From Gammaproteobacteria bacterium (GTDB lineage Bacteria; Pseudomonadota; Gammaproteobacteria; Pseudomonadales; DSM-25080), in assembly GCA_013372965.1 (NCBI GenBank), contig JABXIR010000077.1, positions 1-7,629 of the forward strand: a stretch of 7,629 nt of DNA, given 5' to 3'. Made by a program: the position numbers and the translations under genes. Shown piece after piece: positions 1-4,924 of the stretch; position 1 is the stretch's first letter, and the number at the start of each line of letters is the position of its first letter. The notes under the pieces were generated by a model. It did not search any database. It saw only the letters and a program-made list of their open reading frames with translations, and was not told the DNA's origin.

Positions 1-228
1 GATGGTTATGAAGCAACTCGGAGAATTCGAGCGCTTAACAATCCGATGAAATCTTCAATCCCGATTATCGCCATGACGGCCAATGCGCAAGCCGGTGACC
101 GAGAGAAGTGCTTGGACGCAGGAATGAATGACTATCTCACAAAGCCAATCGACGCTGAAGAACTGTATATTACCCTCGCTCAATGGATTGCAGCACGAGA
201 ACAGGAACTGTTAAATCGTAAAGATTAG
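1..228 (+). CDS. Response-regulator receiver domain, C-terminal part (likely end of a hybrid sensor histidine kinase)
   Basis: The reading frame is open from base 1 and ends at TAG 226-228, giving 75 residues that lack their N-terminus. What remains is the second half of a CheY-like receiver domain. The opening DGYEATRRIR is the stretch that usually follows the phospho-accepting Asp and its MP motif, so the Asp itself lies outside the window. Next come IPIIAMTANA with the conserved switch Thr, the DAGMNDYLTKP stretch with the conserved Lys, and a final amphipathic helix. The wording (DGYEATR, AMTANA, AGMNDYLTKPI) is typical of receivers at the end of BarA-type hybrid kinases, and the protein ends soon after the domain with no output domain. 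I infer a hybrid kinase, but a stand-alone receiver protein is possible. The internal ATG at 46 is not a real start. Confidence 0.9.
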   Translation, partial: DGYEATRRIRALNNPMKSSIPIIAMTANAQAGDREKCLDAGMNDYLTKPIDAEELYITLAQWIAAREQELLNRKD

Positions 229-229
229 A

Positions 230-306
230 TGGCCCGCCCTGCAGGAGTCGAACCTGCGGCCTATCCCTTAGGAGGGGATCGCTCTATCCATCTGAGCTAA
301 GGGCGG
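230..306 (-). tRNA. tRNA-Arg (anticodon CCT)
   Basis: The minus strand folds into a full 77-nt cloverleaf. The acceptor stem is CCGCCCT with AGGGCGG, the D stem GCTC with GAGC, the anticodon stem ATCCC with GGGAT around the loop CTCCTAA, and the T stem GCAGG with CCTGC around TTCGACT. The discriminator base is G and the CCA end is encoded. Anticodon CCT reads the Arg codon AGG. The 3' end lies one base from the stop codon of the convergent receiver-domain gene. Confidence 0.97.
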
Positions 307-314
307 AAAAATCG

Positions 315-320
315 ATTGTA
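315..320 (-). promoter_or_regulatory. Possible -10 box for tRNA-Arg
   Basis: On the minus strand TACAAT (5 of 6 matches to the sigma70 -10 consensus) lies 8 bases before the tRNA 5' end. Transcription would start about two bases ahead of the mature tRNA, which is short but possible. I see no good -35 box at 16-18 bp, so this is tentative. The tRNA could also be reached by transcription from the MFS gene, whose stop codon is 66 bases upstream. Confidence 0.35.
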
Positions 321-350
321 GCGAACTTGAAGCAACGCAAAGTAGGGGAG

Positions 351-366
351 TTCGAGTACTCTCGAA
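351..366. repeat. Short inverted repeat between MFS gene and tRNA-Arg
   Basis: TTCGAG and CTCGAA flank a TACT spacer, a perfect 6-bp inverted repeat just downstream (minus strand) of the MFS stop codon. There is no T-run after it on the minus strand, so it is a poor intrinsic terminator. It might be a weak terminator, an mRNA 3'-end stabiliser or a chance palindrome. Confidence 0.3.
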
Positions 367-372
367 ACGTAT

Positions 373-1527
373 TCAATGCGAAGGGCTTATTCTAAAGGCC
401 TTTATCGCGCCAAACAAGAACAGCGTCATACCGGCGCAAGTCCATAGTATCCCTTCCCAGCCAATGATACTTAACAGCGCACCGGCACCGATGGTTCCCG
501 CCGCCTGAAGTGAGGCGGCAGAGCCGTCCAACAAACCTTGCGCGCGAAGTTGCTCGTGACTAAGGGCGACCTTTGGCAATAAGAGCGTCGAGCCCACGAA
601 CAGAAAGTTCCAGCCAATACCGAGTAGTACCAACGCGATCCAGAAACTCTGAAAATGATTGTGGTTGAGTGCTATTGCGATACAGCCTGCCAACGCCATT
701 ACGCCAAGTAGCATCATCTGCCTTATATTGAGTGTCCTCAAAATGAACGTCGTTAATAGACTCGGTGCGAACATTGCAACAATGTGCGATTGGATGACCC
801 ACTTTGTATCCGACAAACTAAAGCCCAAGTCGTGATGCATAGTAATGGGGGTCGCGGTCATAATGAAGGTCATAATTCCGCCACCGAGCGCGCCCGCGGT
901 TAATACAATGGTTAGCGATTTTGACCACGTGAGCTTACTAGGTTTTCGTGCTAACGGCGCTTCGTGATTCGCGTGCGTGCGCGGGAGGCAGGTCGCAATC
1001 AACACGAAGCTAATGATGAGCAAAAACGCGGCACCGATGAATGGACCGTACCATTGACCCTCACTGAGACGCTGTGCAGAGACGGCCACTTCCGGCCCGA
1101 GAAATGCAGCACCAACACCCGCGAGCATGATCATTGTGAGTGCCTGTGACGCTTTATCGTCGCGGACGCCCTCGATCGCTACAAAGCGAAACTGTGGCGT
1201 ATGAGCTAATGCAATCCCCAGGAGTCCACTCGCCGCAGTAAAGAGCCAAAAGTTTGTGTTAAATGCGGCAAATCCTAGCGAGATTAGACTGAGTACACCG
1301 AGACCAAGTGATGTCAGGATCACAAGCCGTCGCCCATAGCGGTTCATCATGTGTGTTACTGGAATAATTGAGGCCGCATACGCGATCACCTGAACGGTGA
1401 GGGGTAGCGTCGCGAGAGAATTGTCAGGTGCGATTTCGTAGCCGATGAGCGAGGAGCTGATCACCATGAGTGTGACAACGGAAAAATTACATAATTGCGT
1501 AATGAACAGGTAATAAACAGGTCGCAT
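373..1527 (-). CDS. Major facilitator superfamily (MFS) transporter, substrate unknown
   Basis: This is a 384-residue, almost wholly hydrophobic inner-membrane protein, close to the usual 12-helix MFS length of about 400. Helix 1 covers about residues 5-29 and helix 2 about 40-60. The basic loop NRYGRR at 62-67 corresponds to MFS motif A between helices 2 and 3. A charged central loop at about 182-204 separates the two six-helix halves, and the second half runs to about residue 378. The stretches IMTATPITM (218-230) and IQSHIVAMFAPS (245-256) remind me of a bacterial MFS branch that includes riboflavin-type (RfnT-like) transporters, but that is recollection and not proof of substrate. The start ATG gives a normal first helix, yet no clear Shine-Dalgarno site precedes it. 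It is transcribed away from the two small genes and the ccm operon, so no operon partner hints at its cargo. Confidence 0.88.
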   Translation of the reverse strand: MRPVYYLFITQLCNFSVVTLMVISSSLIGYEIAPDNSLATLPLTVQVIAYAASIIPVTHMMNRYGRRLVILTSLGLGVLSLISLGFAAFNTNFWLFTAASGLLGIALAHTPQFRFVAIEGVRDDKASQALTMIMLAGVGAAFLGPEVAVSAQRLSEGQWYGPFIGAAFLLIISFVLIATCLPRTHANHEAPLARKPSKLTWSKSLTIVLTAGALGGGIMTFIMTATPITMHHDLGFSLSDTKWVIQSHIVAMFAPSLLTTFILRTLNIRQMMLLGVMALAGCIAIALNHNHFQSFWIALVLLGIGWNFLFVGSTLLLPKVALSHEQLRAQGLLDGSAASLQAAGTIGAGALLSIIGWEGILWTCAGMTLFLFGAIKAFRISPSH

Positions 1528-1550
1528 GCTGTGACTTTACAGGGCAAATG

Positions 1551-1579
1551 AATAGATTAAAGCGTCTCATGATTGTCAT
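1551..1579 (-). promoter_or_regulatory. Candidate sigma70 promoter for the MFS gene
   Basis: On the minus strand ATGACA (1574-1579) and TCTATT (1551-1556) are separated by 17 bp, matching the -35 and -10 consensus at 5 and 4 of 6 positions. The predicted start at about 1544 leaves a leader of about 17 bases before the MFS ATG. The -35 box sits inside the palindrome CATGA-TTG-TCATG at 1568-1580. This is prediction by eye. Confidence 0.35.
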
Positions 1580-1630
1580 GTGCGTGGCAAATCTCTTTGC
1601 GTGAGTGCTACTTCGTGTGTGAATAAGTAC

Positions 1631-1660
1631 TTGACCTTATATGATGGTTTTGAGTACATT
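1631..1660 (+). promoter_or_regulatory. Candidate sigma70 promoter for the small basic-protein gene
   Basis: TTGACC (1631-1636, 5 of 6) and TACATT (1655-1660, 4 of 6) are 18 bp apart. The start would fall near 1667, giving a leader of about 55-65 bases. That leader could form an imperfect hairpin from CAAGGCAT and ATGCTTG at 1666-1685. The position fits a promoter driving the gene that begins at 1723 or 1732. Confidence 0.4.
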
Positions 1661-1722
1661 ACACACAAGGCATACGAGATGCTTGTTTCTAACATAAAAA
1701 CAATAAGTCGAAGGGTAAGGGG

Positions 1723-1905
1723 ATGCTAACGATGGCTACTACCACCGCATTAAATAATCAGCTAACCGACATCAAACAACCGAAAAAGCGCGGCCGACGC
1801 AAAAAAACCGAGCGTGAGCGCAATATTCGCCGCATGATTGAAGACAAACTCGAGCGAATGAGACTCGAAAAATACACTTCAGATTACTGCTTCGACGATA
1901 TGTAA
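1723..1905 (+). CDS. Small very basic protein of unknown function (possibly PA3496-like)
   Basis: The gene encodes 60 residues from ATG 1723, or 57 from ATG 1732. TAAGGGG at 1716-1722 is 9 bases before the second ATG, and AAGGG at 1711-1715 is 7 bases before the first, so both starts are usable. MATTTAL... looks the more natural N-terminus. After a Thr/Asn-rich head comes a Lys/Arg block (KKRGRRKKTERERN), then a likely helix RRMIEDKLERMRLEK, and an acidic, aromatic tail YCFDDM. There is no signal peptide or membrane segment. The RRxIEDxLExxRL pattern resembles small gammaproteobacterial proteins annotated as the PA3496 family, but the assignment is uncertain and says little about function. 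An own promoter and a strong terminator at 1908-1939 suggest a single-gene transcript, which supports it being a real gene. Confidence 0.75.
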   Translation: MLTMATTTALNNQLTDIKQPKKRGRRKKTERERNIRRMIEDKLERMRLEKYTSDYCFDDM

Positions 1906-1907
1906 GT

Positions 1908-1939
1908 AAAAGTCCCACCTAAAGTGGGACTTTTTTTTT
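1908..1939 (+). terminator. Strong intrinsic terminator of the small basic-protein gene
   Basis: AAAAGTCCCAC (1908-1918) pairs perfectly with GTGGGACTTTT (1924-1934) around a five-base CTAAA loop. The 3' arm runs into nine T residues (1931-1939). It starts two bases after the stop codon, a classic rho-independent terminator that separates this gene from the next. Confidence 0.95.
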
Positions 1940-1970
1940 GCAATCGGAGTGTGAAATTGTTCGCATTGCC

Positions 1971-1976
1971 TATACT
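1971..1976 (+). promoter_or_regulatory. Possible -10 box for the 66-residue protein gene
   Basis: TATACT matches the -10 consensus at 5 of 6 positions and lies just after the preceding terminator. I see no good -35 box at the usual distance. A start near 1983 would give a leader of about 40 bases containing the AAGGAGGT ribosome binding site. Confidence 0.35.
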
Positions 1977-2009
1977 TGAAATTAAGACATCTGAAGAGTC
2001 ATTAGTTTC

Positions 2010-2017
2010 AAGGAGGT
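2010..2017 (+). promoter_or_regulatory. Near-consensus Shine-Dalgarno site (AAGGAGGT)
   Basis: Eight contiguous bases match the anti-Shine-Dalgarno end of 16S rRNA, six bases before ATG 2024. This is the strongest ribosome binding site in the window. It fixes the start of the 66-codon gene and argues for high translation. Confidence 0.85.
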
Positions 2018-2023
2018 ACACAG

Positions 2024-2224
2024 ATGGCAGAAAACAACATTGATCGTCCATATACGCGAGCAATCTCTATGCTAGAGGCTAATTGCGATGACCGTACGAT
2101 CTTAAATGTTTGTAGCATTAGCCAAGCCGAGCTCGATCTTGTGCGTCGTTTAATGGTATTTGCGAGACCAAATCTAAGGATCGACGCGAGCTTAATGCGA
2201 TTTAGACGCGAAGGTAATAAATAG
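2024..2224 (+). CDS. Small hypothetical protein, 66 residues
   Basis: I do not recognise this protein. It is soluble by appearance: no signal peptide and no membrane segment. It has two Cys residues (C21 and C30, eight residues between), a likely helix SQAELDLVRRLMVFA at about 33-47, and a basic C-terminus RFRREGNK. The perfect ribosome binding site, its place between a terminator and the ccmA promoter region, and normal codon use support a real gene. No terminator follows it, so some readthrough into ccmA is possible across the 81-base gap, but shared function with cytochrome c maturation cannot be claimed from position alone. Confidence 0.75.
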   Translation: MAENNIDRPYTRAISMLEANCDDRTILNVCSISQAELDLVRRLMVFARPNLRIDASLMRFRREGNK

Positions 2225-2247
2225 TGCGCCGATTAAGGCATTAATAG

Positions 2248-2276
2248 TTCAATTCTCGAAGTCGCTCCAATATACT
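2248..2276 (+). promoter_or_regulatory. Candidate promoter of the ccm operon
   Basis: TATACT (2271-2276, 5 of 6) follows a weak -35 TTCAAT (2248-2253, 3 of 6) at 17 bp. The start would be at about 2283, inside the inverted repeat at 2278-2303, and would leave a leader of only about 23 bases before ATG 2306. The weak -35 would fit a promoter that needs an activator, but this is inference. Confidence 0.4.
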
Positions 2277-2277
2277 A

Positions 2278-2303
2278 GTCGCACTTGAAACGATAAGTGC
2301 GAC
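2278..2303. repeat. Perfect 9-bp inverted repeat ahead of ccmA
   Basis: GTCGCACTT (2278-2286) and AAGTGCGAC (2295-2303) are exact reverse complements separated by eight bases, GAAACGAT. The repeat begins one base after the predicted -10 box and ends two bases before the ccmA ATG. It could be an operator for a dimeric repressor that covers the transcription start. If transcription starts farther upstream, it could be an RNA hairpin that hides the ccmA start region. It has no T-run, so it is not an intrinsic terminator. Confidence 0.7.
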
Positions 2304-2305
2304 GT

Positions 2306-2899
2306 ATGGCCATCAAGCTTCAACTCAACAATCTGTCATGTTTCTACGATGACATCCAATTGTTCAAACCTGTTGATTTAACGCTGCGCAAGGGCGAAAT
2401 TTGCCGTGTGATGGGCCCTAATGGCGCAGGAAAAACCACATTGTTACGTTCGGTGGGTGGCTTGTTCCGTGGTTACAATGGCAAGGTGATGTTAAGCGAT
2501 GAAGCAAGTCGCATACATTATTTAGGACATCGCGCTGGCATTCGCGACGAACTGACTTGTATTGAAAATCTTCAGTTCTTAACACAGTACTCTCTCACTC
2601 GCACTTCAATCGATTCTGCGCTCGAACGAGTAGGTTTAATCGGATACGAACAGGCATTCCCCGATGAATTGTCCGCGGGGCAGAGGCGAAGACTTTTACT
2701 AGCCACGTTGTTCTGTATGCAGTTTGACATTCTTCTACTCGACGAACCATTCACGGCACTCGATGTTGATGGCGTCGCTTTAATTGCCGCGCAGCTCAAA
2801 AACATCGCAGAACAAGGGTGTATTGTATTGTATTCAACCCATCATGCCGATGCGGTGTTGACTCCGAATAAAACCGTTATGCTCGAGGTCTCACAATGA
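2306..2899 (+). CDS. ccmA: Cytochrome c biogenesis ATP-binding export protein CcmA
   Basis: CcmA is the ATPase of the CcmABCD complex, whose ATP hydrolysis drives release of haem-loaded CcmE from CcmC and CcmD. It acts at the cytoplasmic face of the inner membrane. The 197 residues form one ABC nucleotide-binding domain: Walker A GPNGAGKT at 37-44, signature LSAGQ at 122-126, Walker B ILLLDEP at 142-148 with catalytic Glu147, and an H-loop His in STHH at 177-180. Length is close to the E. coli protein (about 207). I chose ATG 2306. An in-frame GTG at 2297 would add three residues, but it lies inside the inverted repeat, and neither start has a good Shine-Dalgarno site. It is the first gene of the ccm operon, and its stop overlaps the ccmB start by four bases (ATGA). 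Confidence 0.96.
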   Translation: MAIKLQLNNLSCFYDDIQLFKPVDLTLRKGEICRVMGPNGAGKTTLLRSVGGLFRGYNGKVMLSDEASRIHYLGHRAGIRDELTCIENLQFLTQYSLTRTSIDSALERVGLIGYEQAFPDELSAGQRRRLLLATLFCMQFDILLLDEPFTALDVDGVALIAAQLKNIAEQGCIVLYSTHHADAVLTPNKTVMLEVSQ

Positions 2900-3564
2900 C
2901 CATCTGGCATTATTTTTTACGTGATTTAAAACTCTACTTTCGTAACGCGTCGGAGCTAACGACGCCTTTAATTTTCTTTTTAATTGCGATCGCCATGTTC
3001 CCACTCGGCGTTTCTCCCGAATCCGCGCTCTTGCGTCCCATTTCATTTGGCTTAGTTTGGGTTGTCGCGCTATTTTGCATGCAATTTTCACTCGATACAT
3101 TGTATCGTGATGATTTCAGTAGCGGCGCGTTAGAGCAGCTTGTTCAGCATGAGGTGCCACTCGCGGTCATCGCAATAAGTCGCACGCTCGTATACTGGGT
3201 ATGCTTTGGTGTCCCGATCGCTATTATGGCGCCAGTTCTAGGTCTCATGCTCGCGATGGAGTCTTCTGGGTTTGGGGTACTGTCGTTAACGTTGTTAGTG
3301 GGTACCATGGGTATGGCATCCATTGGCGCCATTGGATCAGCGCTCACGGTTTCATTGAAAAAGGGTAGTGTGGTCATGACGCTGATTGTGCTCCCTATGT
3401 TTGTGCCGTTTTTGATCTTTGGCTCAGGAGCGGTTAACGCGGCGATTACCGGAGCGAATGTTTCTCCGCCGCTGACTGCTTTGGTTGGTATTACAGTTTT
3501 AGCATTGAGTATTTGCCCTCCGGCAATTGCCGCGAGTATTAAAATGAGTGTAGAGAATGGCTAG
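2896..3564 (+). CDS. ccmB: Haem exporter / cytochrome c biogenesis membrane subunit CcmB
   Basis: CcmB is the integral membrane partner of the CcmA ATPase. At 222 residues it matches the family length (about 220), with six predicted hydrophobic segments at roughly residues 21-38, 47-66, 88-120, 128-150, 158-178 and 193-214. The family landmarks RDDFSSGALEQL (71-82) and LPMFVPFLIFG (166-176) are both present. Its ATG lies in the ATGA overlap with ccmA, with GAGG seven bases upstream, indicating translational coupling. It also overlaps ccmC by eight bases. Older literature called CcmAB a haem exporter. The better-supported role is release of holo-CcmE. Confidence 0.95.
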   Translation: MTIWHYFLRDLKLYFRNASELTTPLIFFLIAIAMFPLGVSPESALLRPISFGLVWVVALFCMQFSLDTLYRDDFSSGALEQLVQHEVPLAVIAISRTLVYWVCFGVPIAIMAPVLGLMLAMESSGFGVLSLTLLVGTMGMASIGAIGSALTVSLKKGSVVMTLIVLPMFVPFLIFGSGAVNAAITGANVSPPLTALVGITVLALSICPPAIAASIKMSVENG

Positions 3565-4297
3565 TAATCGTTGGGAATGGTTTCATCGTTGGGGTTCGCC
3601 TAAGTGGTATTATCAAAAATCCTCTGTCTGGACGCCCTGGCTCGCGGTCTTGTCGGTCGTGCTTCTGGGTACAGGCTTGGTCTGGGGGCTCGCGTTTGCC
3701 CCAGAAGACGTAAAGCAGGGTAATAGCTATCGCATCATCTTTTTGCATGTTCCGGCCGCGTTTTTGGCTTTAGCGGGTTACTACATTATGGCAATCGCCG
3801 GAGCAATTGGTCTGATATGGCGCATGAAACTGAGCTTTATCGCCATGCGTGCAGCCGCTCCACTCGGTGCGCTACTCACATTTATCTCGCTCTTTACCGG
3901 AGCAGTTTGGGGCAAGCCAACCTGGGGTACTTACTGGGTTTGGGATGCGCGTATTACGTCGATGCTTATCCTATTTTTCCTGTACCTCGGTGTGATCGTT
4001 CTGACGGACGCATTTGTTCGCAAGGACAGCGGTGATAAGGCGGGCGCAATCTTGGCTTTAGTCGGCACGGTTAATATCCCGATTATCTACAAGTCCGTTG
4101 ACTGGTGGAACTCGTTACACCAACCGGCAACGATTAAATTAACCTCTGCGCCATCGATGGATGCCTCAATGTGGTATCCGCTTTTGTTGTGTATTCTCGG
4201 CATGTACGCGTTTTACTTTTTCTTATTATTGCGTTCAATTCGTACGCGCGTGGTCGAGCAAGACAAATCGAAAGCGTGGGTAAAAGAGATACTATAG
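3557..4297 (+). CDS. ccmC: Haem delivery protein CcmC (WWD / HemX family)
   Basis: CcmC presents haem in the periplasm and attaches it to CcmE. The 246-residue protein has six membrane helices and the tryptophan-rich WWD motif WGKPTWGTYWVWD at 118-130, lying between helices 3 and 4. The two periplasmic haem-ligand histidines are His64 (in FLHVPAA) and His188 (in SLHQPA), close to E. coli His60 and His184. Length equals the family norm of about 245. The start ATG lies inside the end of ccmB, with the stop of ccmB eight bases into ccmC. No strong ribosome binding site precedes it, so translation is probably coupled to ccmB. Confidence 0.97.
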   Translation: MASNRWEWFHRWGSPKWYYQKSSVWTPWLAVLSVVLLGTGLVWGLAFAPEDVKQGNSYRIIFLHVPAAFLALAGYYIMAIAGAIGLIWRMKLSFIAMRAAAPLGALLTFISLFTGAVWGKPTWGTYWVWDARITSMLILFFLYLGVIVLTDAFVRKDSGDKAGAILALVGTVNIPIIYKSVDWWNSLHQPATIKLTSAPSMDASMWYPLLLCILGMYAFYFFLLLRSIRTRVVEQDKSKAWVKEIL

Positions 4298-4307
4298 GAA
4301 CTCGATT

Positions 4308-4484
4308 ATGTACTTTGACTCGTTTGCCGAATTTATCAATATGGGCGGTCACGGCCCTTATGTGTGGGCTGCGTACGGTGTCACGTTCGTGTCCTTCGTT
4401 ATTTATCTCGCGGCACAGCGTCGTGCCCGAAAAGAAGTTGAGCGAAAGATTCGTAATCGAATTCGTCGTGAATTGAATCGTTAG
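4308..4484 (+). CDS. ccmD: Haem exporter small subunit CcmD
   Basis: This 58-residue gene sits between ccmC and ccmE, exactly where ccmD is expected. AGGAA at 4296-4300 overlaps the ccmC stop and lies seven bases before the ATG. The N-terminal part FAEFINMGGHGPYVWAAYG is the recognisable CcmD signature. One membrane helix follows (about 18-36), then a highly basic cytoplasmic tail of Arg/Lys/Glu (37-58). CcmD is needed for release of haem-loaded CcmE from CcmC and binds the CcmABC complex. The family is short and variable, and the length is normal. Stop TAG at 4482-4484 overlaps the ribosome binding site of ccmE. Confidence 0.95.
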   Translation: MYFDSFAEFINMGGHGPYVWAAYGVTFVSFVIYLAAQRRARKEVERKIRNRIRRELNR

Positions 4485-4493
4485 GAGTATTAG

Positions 4494-4922
4494 ATGCACC
4501 CAAAAAGAAAGCAACGGTTAACGCTCGTGGTATTGATGGTCGTCGGCGTATCGCTTGCTGCCTTCTTGATACTTAAGGCAATGGAAGACAATTTAAACTT
4601 GTTCTACTCACCTCGAGATATCGCCGCGTCTGCACCTAGCAATAACGAGACGATTCGAGTAGGTGGGATGGTTGTCGCTGGATCGGTGGTTCGCAGCCAG
4701 GAGTCACTCGCTGTAACTTTCGACTTAACGGATGGCGATGCGATTGTCACGGTATCGTACGCGGGTATTTTGCCAGACTTGTTCGCAGAGGACGAGGCGG
4801 CAGTGGCGACGGGTACCTTTGATGGTAACCAACTCAATGCGACGCAAGTGCTGGCGAAGCATGACGAGAACTACATGCCGCCAGAGGTCGCGGATGCGAT
4901 GAAATCCGAGGGTGAATACTAG
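4494..4922 (+). CDS. ccmE: Cytochrome c maturation haem chaperone CcmE
   Basis: CcmE is the periplasmic haem chaperone that binds haem covalently and passes it to CcmF. The 142 residues begin with a basic cytoplasmic N-terminus and one membrane anchor (about 9-28). A beta-rich OB-fold domain follows (about 30-122). The haem-binding motif is HDENY, with His123 as the covalent ligand and Tyr127 as the axial ligand, matching E. coli His130 and Tyr134. A short tail comes after it. Ribosome binding site TAGGAG at 4482-4487 overlaps the ccmD stop, and ccmF starts two bases after this gene ends. This is the common H-x3-Y type, not the Cys variant of some archaea and sulfate reducers. Confidence 0.97.
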   Translation: MHPKRKQRLTLVVLMVVGVSLAAFLILKAMEDNLNLFYSPRDIAASAPSNNETIRVGGMVVAGSVVRSQESLAVTFDLTDGDAIVTVSYAGILPDLFAEDEAAVATGTFDGNQLNATQVLAKHDENYMPPEVADAMKSEGEY

Positions 4923-4924
4923 AC

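Noticed and set aside
230..1722. Genomic island inserted at tRNA-Arg
   Set aside because: tRNA-Arg genes often serve as integration sites, but there is no integrase, no repeat of the tRNA 3' end elsewhere in the window and no marked change in composition.
2232..2245. ATTAA-GGCA-TTAAT repeat after the 66-residue gene as a terminator
   Set aside because: It is short and AT-only in the stem, with no T-tract after it.
2297..2305. GTG start for ccmA
   Set aside because: It lies in the right arm of the inverted repeat and adds only MRR. ATG 2306 gives the usual N-terminus, although neither start has a good ribosome binding site.
4134..4514. Long minus-strand open frame (126 codons) across the ccmC end, ccmD and ccmE start, and a 101-codon + frame at 4171-4476
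   Set aside because: Both overlap well-supported ccmC and ccmD in other frames and give composition unlike a folded protein. ccmD at 4308-4484 explains the region.
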